Positions 52,134 through 60,672 of a stretch of DNA of 64,000 nucleotides are shown piece after piece (within the stretch, counting starts at the first letter, position 1; the number at the start of each line of letters is the position of its first letter). The notes below the pieces were generated by a model. That model had not been told where the DNA came from and made no database searches. It was given only the letters and a program-made list of their open reading frames with translations. The stretch is taken from contig PNKC01000004.1 in assembly GCA_013822275.1 (NCBI GenBank), positions 25,565 to 89,564 on the forward strand, written 5' to 3'. The position numbers were made by a program, and so were the translations under genes. The stretch is from Anaerolinea sp. GTDB lineage: Bacteria > Chloroflexota > Dehalococcoidia > Tepidiformales > Tepidiformaceae.

Positions 52134-52173
52134 AACACGCCGAGGGCTGCCCCCAACGGACGGCCCTCGTGTT
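52134..52173. terminator. Hairpin between converging ferredoxin and hypothetical genes
   Basis: CGAGGGC (52141-52147) pairs with GCCCTCG (52163-52169), and flanking AACAC and GTGTT can extend the stem with a small bulge. It lies between the ferredoxin stop and the opposing gene's stop, so it could end transcription from both sides. The T-run is weak. Confidence 0.5.
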
Positions 52174-52193
52174 GTGTCCGGCGGGCGAGATGT

Positions 52194-53375
52194 TTAGGGC
52201 CTGAGCGTGACTTCGGTTGGCGCCGCGGTTGTGGACGCTCCCCCGAGGATTATTGTCAGCATCCGAGGGACGGTGTCGCCGGGCAGGTCCGCCTCGATGT
52301 TCGTCTCATCTCCCCGGCCCGATTGGGCGGGGGAGAGACCCACGCCCCGGACGAAGAGCGCTTTGCCGTCGCCAAGCACCTGGGGTTTGCGGCCTGGCTC
52401 CGGACTCCAAATCCCTTCTACCGTGACCAGGATAGTCGTGCCAAGCAAATCCCGGTGCCACTCAACCCTCTTCAGCACAGGCCCTCCGGGACCGGTGATC
52501 CGCCAGGCGAGAGGAAGCTGCTCGGACGGGGCATCTGGCGCCCTGGACGGAGGGGGTTCGAACGGGCCGAGAGCAATGTCCACGCGCGAGTTCGCCGTGC
52601 CATCGCTGGGGCCCTGAAGCCCGGTGAACACAACCGTAATCGGCAGGCCAAACTGAGTGGCCTCGAACCACACCTCGGCGGGTGCGCGCTCACTGATTCG
52701 CTCAGCGCGCAGTGGCTCGAGGGTCTGAGCGCCGGCCTTCAACACCGGGGGCCGAAGCTCAACCACCCCCGCGGGCAACGTGTAGCGGACGACCGTGGCC
52801 GCGGAGGTGCGGTAGGCTTCTATGACCACACGGCGCCCCGCCAGCTCTATCTCTGCCGGAAGAAACGCCTCCATCCGGGAGGCGGCCCGGGCATCTTCGC
52901 CTTGAGGAGAGCGCACGTCGAGCGCCCAATTGCCGGGGATCCGTTCAAGGCGGCCGTCAGCGGTTAGCACCTGGACCGCGCGGATGGTGAGGACGGTGGA
53001 CGGCTCTGTGTCCGTCGAGCCCGGCGCCGCCAGGGTTGGGAATCGCAGCACCGTGCGGCCGTCTTCGGAAACAAGGACGCTGGTGGCCCTGGCATCGCCA
53101 AACGCCGCATCGGAAGGCACCACCCCCGCGGGCGTCCGGTCCGGGGCCTCAAACACGAGCCGCAGCCAAACATCAACCGCGCTGGCGCTGAACACAGCCT
53201 TCTCCAGCGTCATGGTGATGCCGTCCGCCCGGGCCGATGCGGATTGAGGGACTGTCCCGGGCGTCGTGGCGGCCCGGCCGTCGCCCTGGATGGCGGTGCC
53301 GGCCACGACGGAGACAACGAACGCGGCTGCGCCAAGCGCGAACCATCCCCACCGGTTTCTCAAGTAGCGAGGCAT
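52194..53375 (-). CDS. Hypothetical membrane-anchored extracytoplasmic protein
   Basis: A 393-residue protein with a positively charged N-terminus and a single hydrophobic segment (WFALGAAAFVVSVVAGTAI, about 11-29), then a large beta-rich region without a recognised domain. It is rich in Val, Thr, Pro and Gly, with short repeats of strand-like segments (TMTLEKAVFSASAVDVWLRL, RTVLRFPTL, RVVIEAYRTS). This suggests several immunoglobulin-like or DUF4179-type domains outside the membrane. No catalytic motif is visible. Function is unknown. It is a single gene facing ferredoxin and divergent from bL25. Confidence 0.6.
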   Translation of the reverse strand: MPRYLRNRWGWFALGAAAFVVSVVAGTAIQGDGRAATTPGTVPQSASARADGITMTLEKAVFSASAVDVWLRLVFEAPDRTPAGVVPSDAAFGDARATSVLVSEDGRTVLRFPTLAAPGSTDTEPSTVLTIRAVQVLTADGRLERIPGNWALDVRSPQGEDARAASRMEAFLPAEIELAGRRVVIEAYRTSAATVVRYTLPAGVVELRPPVLKAGAQTLEPLRAERISERAPAEVWFEATQFGLPITVVFTGLQGPSDGTANSRVDIALGPFEPPPSRAPDAPSEQLPLAWRITGPGGPVLKRVEWHRDLLGTTILVTVEGIWSPEPGRKPQVLGDGKALFVRGVGLSPAQSGRGDETNIEADLPGDTVPRMLTIILGGASTTAAPTEVTLRP

Positions 53376-53529
53376 GCCATCACCTCACCCACTAGTCCTG
53401 GAAGTTCGATGCGCTGCCGCCCCGCGGGGATTATAGCCGGTATAACAGAGTGACGCTCGGCCCGTCCACCACCTTCCGGGCCGGCACTATGCTTGCCCGT
53501 TCCCCGGCTTCTTGTAGCCTAGAAACGTT

Positions 53530-53552
53530 GCGCCACGTATTGAGCGTGGCGC
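53530..53552 (+). promoter_or_regulatory. Leader hairpin upstream of the bL25 gene
   Basis: GCGCCACG (53530-53537) pairs perfectly with CGTGGCGC (53545-53552) around a 7-base loop TATTGAG, ending 19 bases before the bL25 ATG. A transcript from the upstream region would carry this stem in its 5' leader, close enough to affect ribosome loading. Regulation is inferred. Confidence 0.5.
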
Positions 53553-53571
53553 GAGAGGCAGGTTTCCCCCA

Positions 53572-54189
53572 ATGGCAGAACGCGCAGTCATCCAGGCGGC
53601 TCCCCGCACGGTTCTTGGCAAGAAGGTCAAGCTGCTTCGGCAAAAAGGCATCCTCCCCGCCAACGTCTATGGCCCCGCCGTACCCTCCCAGGCTGTCGAA
53701 GTCGATGCGCGTGAGTTCGCCCGGAATATCAAGGCGACCGGCCTGCGCAGCATGTTCGAACTGAACGTGGCTGGCGAGCCGGCTCCGCGCTATGTCATCA
53801 TCCGCGGCCTCAGCCGCCAGGGTGGGACCGGAGACATCTCGCACGTCGATTTCTTCCAGGTGGACCCCACACGCCCGATAACCGCCAACGTGCCCCTCCG
53901 CCTGGTTGGCGAATCGCCCGCCGTGCGCGACCTTGCCGGCGTACTCCTCCCCGCCCTCGACCTCGTGTCCGTCCGCTGCCTTCCGCTCGACATCCCGAGC
54001 ACGATCGAAGTCGATGTCGCGATGCTGAAAAGTTTCGATACCTCCATGACTGTGGGCGACATTAAGGCGCCCGAGGGTGTGGAAATCCTCACCGACCCGG
54101 CCGTGACGGTGGCCACGGTGAGCCCGCCGCGCCTCCGGCTGGCGGTCGCTGAGGACGCTGATGCTGGCGCTCCCGCTGATGCTGACTAA
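53572..54189 (+). CDS. rplY: 50S ribosomal protein bL25 (Ctc form)
   Basis: A 205-residue protein of the long Ctc/TL5 type. The N-terminal 5S-rRNA-binding domain (RTVLGKKVKLLRQKGILPANVYG, DISHVDFFQV) is joined to the C-terminal beta domain (NVPLRLVGESPAV, VRCLPLDIPSTIEVDV, GDIKAPEGVEIL). It binds 5S rRNA in the large subunit and is often stress-induced. A stable hairpin lies in the leader. A hypothetical gene follows 9 bp downstream and is probably co-transcribed. Confidence 0.93.
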   Translation: MAERAVIQAAPRTVLGKKVKLLRQKGILPANVYGPAVPSQAVEVDAREFARNIKATGLRSMFELNVAGEPAPRYVIIRGLSRQGGTGDISHVDFFQVDPTRPITANVPLRLVGESPAVRDLAGVLLPALDLVSVRCLPLDIPSTIEVDVAMLKSFDTSMTVGDIKAPEGVEILTDPAVTVATVSPPRLRLAVAEDADAGAPADAD

Positions 54190-54198
54190 CTCCGTCGC

Positions 54199-55158
54199 AT
54201 GACGGAGCGAACCTACCCTGCAGACCCCGCCGCGGCTGCCCTCCGCCTGTTCCTGGGCTGGTTCGGCGCACACTACGCGCGCAGCGTGAGCGTCCCTTCC
54301 GCCGCATCCGACGGCGCGGTGCTCCACGCCGCGGTGACCGTTGGCCGCCAGTGGGAGGTCGCGGTTGGCGTCCTAAACACCGTCGCGCCAGATGCCACCC
54401 TCGCTTTCGAAGCCGCCCGCGCCGCGATCGAACAACGCCTGGACACAGAAGGGCGCTCGATCGTCCTCTGGGTGCCGAGGGGCGCTTCCCTGCCGTCCGG
54501 GGAGCCTGGGCTTAGCCAGTTGGTCCTTGCTGTCGAACAAGCGGACCAGCTTGAGGCGGATGGGCGCCTTGAAGTGCGGCGGCCGGTCAACCTCTACCTG
54601 CGCCGCACGGCCACCACCGGCTCGGTCGTATCCGTCCTCGGCGGCCTTGCGGCCCACTGGGCGCAGTTCACTAATCGCGTCCCTGGCAGCTTCCAGTTGA
54701 ACGCCCGGGAGCTGTACCGCCTTCCAGCCAGCGCGGAAGAGCGCGAGGCGCTCGCTGAGCGCATCGTCCTCGCCGCTGGCCAGCCCGATGTGGACGACAG
54801 CCAGGTCGTGCGAGCCGAGGACGTGTGGACCGCGAATGAACTGCACGAAGGTGGCAGTTACGTCATTGGGAGCCCGGTGATGGAGTCCGACGAGGCCAGC
54901 GCCCAGCTCCGCCGCAATCTCCGCGCGCTGCTCAAGAAGGTAGAGCCAGGGCTGCGTGCCCAGGTCGCGCCGAAAGCGCTCGTCGTGCTGGGCGCCGCCA
55001 CCTACGCCGAGGAAGAAAAACTCACGTGGGCGCTTCGGGGGATGGACCCAACGCTTTTCGCCGGCTACGACATTCTTGCGGTGGTCGCGGACGGCGTCGT
55101 GAAGGTTGTCCTCGAACCTCCCCGGCAGACGTTGCCCTGGGATGCCCCGCCGGGCTAG
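54199..55158 (+). CDS. Hypothetical protein downstream of bL25
   Basis: A 319-residue protein starting 9 bp after rplY, so probably in the same transcript. The composition is that of a soluble alpha/beta protein. Notable segments are ALRLFLGWFGAHYARSV at the N-terminus, IVLWVPRGASLPSGEPG, RRPVNLYLRRT, and AKALVVLGAATYAEEEKLTW near the C-terminus, which resembles a nuclease- or ATPase-like strand without a clear motif. I do not recognise a family. No membrane segment or signal peptide is seen. Confidence 0.65.
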   Translation: MTERTYPADPAAAALRLFLGWFGAHYARSVSVPSAASDGAVLHAAVTVGRQWEVAVGVLNTVAPDATLAFEAARAAIEQRLDTEGRSIVLWVPRGASLPSGEPGLSQLVLAVEQADQLEADGRLEVRRPVNLYLRRTATTGSVVSVLGGLAAHWAQFTNRVPGSFQLNARELYRLPASAEEREALAERIVLAAGQPDVDDSQVVRAEDVWTANELHEGGSYVIGSPVMESDEASAQLRRNLRALLKKVEPGLRAQVAPKALVVLGAATYAEEEKLTWALRGMDPTLFAGYDILAVVADGVVKVVLEPPRQTLPWDAPPG

Positions 55159-55281
55159 CCCGCAGCCCCACGAGTCGGACTGGACCGCTGGCCACATGCC
55201 AGTTTGGATTCGTGGACCTCGGCATCATGGGCGCGCCGATAGGCCGCAACCCCGCCTCCTGACCGAACCGCTGGCGGGAGG

Positions 55282-56253
55282 CTAGGCGACCGACGGGCCG
55301 TTGGGTTCTTCGCGTTCGGCGAGCATGGCGAGGACGGGCCGGAACGACTTGTGGTCCGAAAGCTGTTGATCCGCGGCGGTGAACAGGTCGTGCGCGTCGC
55401 AGCCGATTCCCGAAGCGACACCGAAACTGACGGTTACGGGGATCTCGCCCGCCCATTCGTCGCCGTTGAGGCGTTCGATTTCATGGACGATCCGGCGCGA
55501 GATGAGCTTACCCAGCTCCAGGTCCGCGTCCTGGAGGATGATGCCGAAGTCGTCGCCGCCAACGCGCGCCGCGAAGTCAACGCCGCGGACGCAGCGGCTA
55601 ATGCCGGCGGCCGCCCTCCGGATCATGGCGTCGCCCACGTCGTGGCCGTGGGCTTCGTTCACGGTCCGCGTCCCGGCGAGGTCCACCATGATGAGCGTGA
55701 CGGCGGTCTGTTCTGCCCGTGACCGCTCGCAGATCTCCCGGAGGTGGGCGTCGAAGGCGTGGCGGTTGTGGAGGCCGGTCAGGTGGTCCGTGCGTGCTTC
55801 TCGCTCCAGCCAGCGCACCATGGTGTCGCGGCGCCGGATGGTGCGGCTCTCATCGAATGCGCCGAGGATGCGCGCTTCAAGCTGCGATCCGTCGTCCAGG
55901 TGCTGCTTGCTAAGAAAGTCATGGGCGCCGAGCTTCAACGCTGGCAGAGTCTCACGCTCGTTGGTCCCGCTGGTGAGGAGGACCACGGCCACGTCGCGGT
56001 GGCGTTCACGGAAATGGCGGACAAGCTGGCTGCTGGCGTCGGCCCAGAGTGCGTACTCGACAAGGGCAACATCGATCGAGCCTTTGTCGAGGAGGGTTTC
56101 CGCTTCCAGCGGCGTGCGCGCCGCCTGCGTCAGGAACTCGCCATTGCGGCGCAGCAACTTACGGATCTGGCGGACATCGTCCAAGGACGAATCCACGACG
56201 AGGATGCGGAGCACCCGTCGCCGCTCGAGCGTGCGCACATTGTTCACTGCCAC
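55282..56253 (-). CDS. GGDEF protein with a degenerate receiver domain
   Basis: A 323-residue protein from GTG 56253, preferred because GGGAGA lies 8 bases upstream. The N-terminal receiver domain (about 14-135) has the acidic pair in VVDSSLDD, but the phospho-acceptor position reads VALVEYAL, Glu in place of Asp; the switch Thr and Lys (LLTSGT, FLSKQ) are kept. The C-terminal diguanylate cyclase domain has DHLTGLHNRHAF and the active-site loop VGGDDFG (GGDDF variant). It probably makes c-di-GMP, perhaps independently of phosphorylation. It is a single gene. Confidence 0.85.
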   Translation of the reverse strand: MAVNNVRTLERRRVLRILVVDSSLDDVRQIRKLLRRNGEFLTQAARTPLEAETLLDKGSIDVALVEYALWADASSQLVRHFRERHRDVAVVLLTSGTNERETLPALKLGAHDFLSKQHLDDGSQLEARILGAFDESRTIRRRDTMVRWLEREARTDHLTGLHNRHAFDAHLREICERSRAEQTAVTLIMVDLAGTRTVNEAHGHDVGDAMIRRAAAGISRCVRGVDFAARVGGDDFGIILQDADLELGKLISRRIVHEIERLNGDEWAGEIPVTVSFGVASGIGCDAHDLFTAADQQLSDHKSFRPVLAMLAEREEPNGPSVA

Positions 56254-56771
56254 CTTGGACTCTCCCACGTTCAGTATCGGCAAGGTCTCACGAGGACAGG
56301 AGGGTTTGGCCGTCCCCCCACCAACCAACCGCCGTCCCTCAGCCGCCAGCGCACACCTTCGCCCGGGGGTGCTCGCCCTTGAAGCGATGGGTGGCGAAGG
56401 CCCCGATGTCCCGGCCGAAGGTGGTCGCCTGGCGGATCGGTAGCGCAAATGGAGGGATTGATTCATTGAATAGGCCGGGCGATTTTAGGGGGCCACGGAG
56501 GCGGCGAAACGGTGCGGAATGGCTCGCACAGACCCTGCGCCCCGCCGTGCGACCGTTCCATGTTCGCCTTCGCTCCACTTCAGGACTCGTCGCATCGAGC
56601 CGACATATGGGAGCCACCCAAGCCATACCCGGGGCCTGGGGAACGGTGTCGGTTCAGGCCAATCGATTCGATTGAGCTATAGCTTTGACTGTTGGAAGCA
56701 TAGTCTTGACCGATGATTCAAGAGGGCGCACATTTCAGTGGTACGAACAGTTCGTACAGGAGACCTTCCGA
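56254..56771. other. Intergenic region upstream of the oxidoreductase operon
   Basis: I see no convincing gene in these 518 bases; the open frames here have atypical composition. The last 130 bases are AT-richer, with TTGAGCTATAGCTTTGACTG and a second TTGACC hexamer, so the promoter of the pyruvate:ferredoxin oxidoreductase operon probably lies around 56670-56730. I could not fix a -10 box. AGGAG lies 9 bases before ATG 56772. Confidence 0.5.
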
Positions 56772-58739
56772 ATGAACGACGCGAAGCCCAGGTACCCCGG
56801 AATCATGCAGGTGATGGACGGCGCCTCTGCCGTCGCGTTGGTCGAGACGAATGTCGCCCAGGCCGCCTGCGCATATCCCATTACCCCCTCAACCGGCATG
56901 GGAGAGGCATTCGAGCGGGCCGTCGCGGCAGGCAGCAAGAACCTCTGGGGCGACGAACTCGCCTTCCTCGAACCGGAGTCCGAGCACAGCTCCGCCTCTG
57001 CCTGCGAAGGCTTCGCGCTCGCGGGCGGGCGCGTCTCGAACTTCACCTCTGGCCAGGGACTCATCCTGATGAAGGAGGTCCTCTACACGATCGCGGGCAA
57101 GCGCCTGCCCGCCGTCTTCCACATCGGCGCCCGCGCCCTCACTTCGCAGTCGCTCAACGTCCACGGCGGGCACGACGATATCATGGGTGTGGCCGACACG
57201 GGCTGGTGCATGCTGTTCGCGCGCAACGCACAGGAAGCCGCGGACATGGCGCTCATCGCGCGCCGCGCGGCGGAAGCGAGCGACACGCCATTCTTCACGG
57301 TCCAGGACGGCTTCATCACGACGCATACGGTCCAGGACTTCCTGCAGCCGGAGCCGGAACTCATGAAGGAGTTCATTGGCGCGCCGTCCGAACGTATCCA
57401 CAACCTGTTTGACCCGGACGCGGGCTTCATGAGCGGAGTGGTCCAGAACCAGGACAGCTACATGAAAGGCAAGATCGCGCAGCGCTCCTTCTACGATGGC
57501 TGTGCGCCCGCCGTCGCCCGGGCGATGGAGGAGTATGGGACGCTGACCGGCCGGAGCTACCGCGCGGTTGAGGGCTATCGCCTTGAGGACGCGGAGTACG
57601 TGCTTGCCGGTATGGGGTCGCTCATGGAGACGGCCGAGGTTGCCGTCGACTGGCTGCGGGAGAGCCGGGGCTGGAAAGCCGGCCTTGCGAACGTGCGCGT
57701 GTTCCGTCCGTTCCCCGGCCGTGCGCTCGCCGAGGCGCTCGCCGGGAAGAAAGCGATCGCAGTTGTCGAACGGATGGACATGCCCACCATGCAGTCGAAT
57801 CCCCTTGGCCTCGAACTTAAGGCGGCGTTGCTGGATGCGGCGACTGGCGCCCACGGCTACGAGGGCATCGAGATGGGCCAGTTGCCCAGGGTCGCCGGCG
57901 GTTCGGCGGGACTCGGGGGCCGCGACGTCAGCGTGGGTGACCTCATCGCCGTCTTCGAGAATCTTCACGCCTCCGCGCCGCGAGACCGGTTCGTGCTCGG
58001 CATCCACCATCCAGACGCCTTGCAGCCGGGCGAAGAGCCTTCCGCCCGCGGCGCCGACCGGTTCGCCATGCGTGGCCATTCGGTTGGCGGGTGGGGCACG
58101 ACCACGACCAACAAGGTCCTCGCCAGCGTCGCCCAGGACCTCTTCGGCTGCCACGTGCAGGCGTTTTCGAAGTATGGCGGGGAGAAGAAAGGGCTGCCGA
58201 CTGAGTACTACCTCAGCCTCTCTGACGAAACGGTGCGGACGCACTGCGACTTGAGCCAGGTCGACCTCGTCTGTGTGCATACGCCGAACGCCTTCCACCT
58301 TGGGGACCCGCTCGCGGGCCTGGTCGACGGCGGCCTGCTCTTCCTGCAGACGACCTCGAGCGCGGAAGACGCCTGGCAGGAGCTGCCGGGGCCGGTCCGA
58401 GCGGAAGTGCTCCGGCGCGGAATCCACGTCTACGCCCTCGATACGGCAGCCATCGCCCGCGATATGGCGCCGCGTCCGGACCTCGTGCAGCGGATGCAAG
58501 GGATTGCATTGCTGGGCGTGTTCCTTCGCATCACACCGTATGCGGTCCGTCACGGGTTGCCGAAGGAGCACCTCTTTGCCGCCCTGGACCGCCCGTTACG
58601 GAAGTACTTCGGGCGCCGTGGCGACGACACCATCCAGGCTAACCTGGCGTGCATCCGCCGCGCCTACGAAGAGGTGGCCGAGCTGCGGCCCGCATCCGCG
58701 CTGGCTGCCCTCGCGGGCGTCGCGGCGGGAGGGGTCTGA
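56772..58739 (+). CDS. porA: 2-oxoacid (pyruvate):ferredoxin oxidoreductase, fused alpha-gamma subunit
   Basis: A 655-residue protein. The N-terminal alpha domains carry the substrate-binding motif AACAYPITPSTGMGE (about 35-49), EPESEHSSASACEGFALAGGR and a domain II segment GRALAEALAGKKAIAVVERMD. From about residue 430 a gamma domain follows (RFAMRGHSVGGWGTTTTNKVLA, TEYYLSLSDETVRTH). It forms part of the enzyme that makes acetyl-CoA + CO2 from pyruvate with ferredoxin reduction. The next gene starts at its stop codon (TGATG). Pyruvate is the most likely 2-oxoacid, but this is inferred. Confidence 0.88.
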   Translation: MNDAKPRYPGIMQVMDGASAVALVETNVAQAACAYPITPSTGMGEAFERAVAAGSKNLWGDELAFLEPESEHSSASACEGFALAGGRVSNFTSGQGLILMKEVLYTIAGKRLPAVFHIGARALTSQSLNVHGGHDDIMGVADTGWCMLFARNAQEAADMALIARRAAEASDTPFFTVQDGFITTHTVQDFLQPEPELMKEFIGAPSERIHNLFDPDAGFMSGVVQNQDSYMKGKIAQRSFYDGCAPAVARAMEEYGTLTGRSYRAVEGYRLEDAEYVLAGMGSLMETAEVAVDWLRESRGWKAGLANVRVFRPFPGRALAEALAGKKAIAVVERMDMPTMQSNPLGLELKAALLDAATGAHGYEGIEMGQLPRVAGGSAGLGGRDVSVGDLIAVFENLHASAPRDRFVLGIHHPDALQPGEEPSARGADRFAMRGHSVGGWGTTTTNKVLASVAQDLFGCHVQAFSKYGGEKKGLPTEYYLSLSDETVRTHCDLSQVDLVCVHTPNAFHLGDPLAGLVDGGLLFLQTTSSAEDAWQELPGPVRAEVLRRGIHVYALDTAAIARDMAPRPDLVQRMQGIALLGVFLRITPYAVRHGLPKEHLFAALDRPLRKYFGRRGDDTIQANLACIRRAYEEVAELRPASALAALAGVAAGGV

Positions 58740-60307
58740 TGACCGTTAAAGAAGCTAACGTCGAACTGCTGCTGGATGTCGAAGACTTCCGCAGCCGCAT
58801 ACTCCCGGCCTATGCGTCGGGGCGTGCTTCCCGGGACCTGGAAGCGGACGACGCCCTCGGGCGCAGCCTTGTGCCGCCCGGCACGGGGGCCCTTCGCGAT
58901 TTCAGCCACCTTGCCGCCGAAGTCCCGCTGTTCATTGCTGACAAGTGCATCGGCTGCATGGAGTGCGTGAACGCCTGTCCCGACACGGCGATCCTCGGGA
59001 AAGCTCTTCCTGAGGATGTTCTCAACGAGAGCCTCACGCGTCTCGGTGACCAGCGTCAGATGGTTGAACAGCGTGCGAACTGGACGAAGACGCGCAAGTA
59101 CTTCGACATCGCAGCCGGGAAGGGCCAGGCGGGTGCGTTCTTCGGGATCTTCGTGGATCCCACGAAGTGCAAGGGCTGCGGCGAATGCGTCGAAGTCTGC
59201 GGCACGCACAACGCGCTGGAGATGGTGAAGAAGGATGAAGGTCTGCTTGAGCGGACGCGGCGCAGCTTCGCCTTCTACCAGTCCACCCCAGAGACGCCCG
59301 CCGAGTGCATCAACGAGAAGTCGCTCGGCGACTTCATGCTCGCCGAACGTTCGCTGCTCTACACAGGCGGCGCCGGGAGCTGCATGGGCTGTGGCGAGGC
59401 GACGGCCCTCCGGATGATGCTGGCGGCGACGGGCTTTATCTATGGCCGCGAAAACATCGGCATCGTCAACGCCACCGGCTGCTCCAGCGTTTACGCCTCC
59501 ACCTACCCCTACAACCCCTACAAGGTCACCTGGACCAATTCGCTGTTCGAAAACGCGCCCGCGGATGCGATGGGCGTGCGCCTTCGCTGGGACCAGCAGG
59601 GCTGGCAACGGAAGCGGCTGTGGGTGGTCGGCGGTGATGGAGCGATGCTCGATATCGGCTTTGGGTCGCTCTCGCGGATGCTGATGTCTGGTCTCGATAT
59701 CAAGGTCCTCGTCCTCGATACGCAGGTCTACAGCAACACCGGCGGCCAGGCCTCGACCAGCAGCTTCGAGGCGCAAGACAGCAAGATGGCGTCCTTCGGG
59801 AGTTCACGAAGCGGCAAGAGCGAGCACCGCAAGGAACTCGGCACCGTCGCCATGATGCACCCCGGCGTCTTCGTTGCGCAGACGATCACCGCTGATCCTG
59901 GCCACTTCTACCGCGCCATAATGGCTGCGAACGACTTTCCGGGTCCGGCCGTCGTCAGCGTTTACACAACCTGCCAGCCCGAACATGGCGTTGCCGACAA
60001 CCTGGCCGCCCACCAAGCGCGGCTGGCGCGGGATACCCGCACCTTCCCCGTATTCATCTACGATCCCCGCCAGGGCGAACGTATGCGGGAGCGGCTCAGC
60101 CTACGCGGTAATCCCGCCATGCGCGAGGACTGGACCACCGATCCCAAAACCAAAGAGCGGCTGGACTTCGTGGCCTTCGCCCGGACAGAGGGCCGGTTTG
60201 CCCGCCAGTTCGACGCCGGGGGCAACCCCTCGGAAGCCTTGCTGAAAGCGCAGCAGGACCGGCTCGCGCACTGGCGCCTGCTTCGCGAACTGGCGGGGAT
60301 GGGTTAG
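58739..60307 (+). CDS. porB: 2-oxoacid (pyruvate):ferredoxin oxidoreductase, fused delta-beta subunit
   Basis: A 522-residue protein from ATG 58739. The N-terminal ferredoxin-like (delta) domain has CIGCMECVNACP (about 76-87) and CKGCGECVEVC (about 144-154), two 4Fe-4S clusters. The beta domain binds TPP: GSCMGCGEATALRM, NATGCSSVYASTYPYNPY and GGDGAMLDIGFG, with DTQVYSNTGGQAS completing the pocket. The first two and the NTGGQAS motif match NifJ-type enzymes closely. Together with the preceding gene it rebuilds a NifJ-like enzyme from two chains. Confidence 0.9.
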   Translation: MTVKEANVELLLDVEDFRSRILPAYASGRASRDLEADDALGRSLVPPGTGALRDFSHLAAEVPLFIADKCIGCMECVNACPDTAILGKALPEDVLNESLTRLGDQRQMVEQRANWTKTRKYFDIAAGKGQAGAFFGIFVDPTKCKGCGECVEVCGTHNALEMVKKDEGLLERTRRSFAFYQSTPETPAECINEKSLGDFMLAERSLLYTGGAGSCMGCGEATALRMMLAATGFIYGRENIGIVNATGCSSVYASTYPYNPYKVTWTNSLFENAPADAMGVRLRWDQQGWQRKRLWVVGGDGAMLDIGFGSLSRMLMSGLDIKVLVLDTQVYSNTGGQASTSSFEAQDSKMASFGSSRSGKSEHRKELGTVAMMHPGVFVAQTITADPGHFYRAIMAANDFPGPAVVSVYTTCQPEHGVADNLAAHQARLARDTRTFPVFIYDPRQGERMRERLSLRGNPAMREDWTTDPKTKERLDFVAFARTEGRFARQFDAGGNPSEALLKAQQDRLAHWRLLRELAGMG

Positions 60308-60380
60308 CGCACTTCCAGTGGCGGCGAGCCGTCCGCTGTTGGAGTGGTAGGGGCGCCGGAAGTCCCACTCTCGTTCGCCG

Positions 60381-60635
60381 TCAATAGCCCGCGCGAGAGC
60401 CGCAGACAGCGTGCATCTCTTCCCGCGGCGGACGACCGAGCCAGTTCATCACGATTCCGTGCACGGGGCAGGCCGGCGCGCAGGCGTTGCACCCACAGCA
60501 GCGGTCGGGGTCCACCCTGGCTTTCAAGCGCTTCGTGCCGGCCACGCGAATTAACGCGACCGCGTCGTACACGCACTCCTCGATGCAGTCCTGGCAGCCG
60601 TCGCACAGTTCAGGATCGACCTCTGCTTCTCGCAT
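60381..60635 (-). CDS. Two-cluster 4Fe-4S ferredoxin
   Basis: An 84-residue ferredoxin with CDGCQDCIEECVYDAV (about 11-26) and CCGCNACAPACPVHGI (about 46-61), two 4Fe-4S sites. The first motif closely matches CDGCQDCIERCQFDAL in the C-terminal ferredoxin domain of the protein encoded just upstream, so the two are probably related by duplication. It is the second gene of a minus-strand pair facing the oxidoreductase operon and is a plausible electron acceptor for it. Confidence 0.88.
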   Translation of the reverse strand: MREAEVDPELCDGCQDCIEECVYDAVALIRVAGTKRLKARVDPDRCCGCNACAPACPVHGIVMNWLGRPPREEMHAVCGSRAGY

Positions 60636-60672
60636 CGCAGGTTACGTACTTCCTCAGGCCAGTCGCGGCCGC

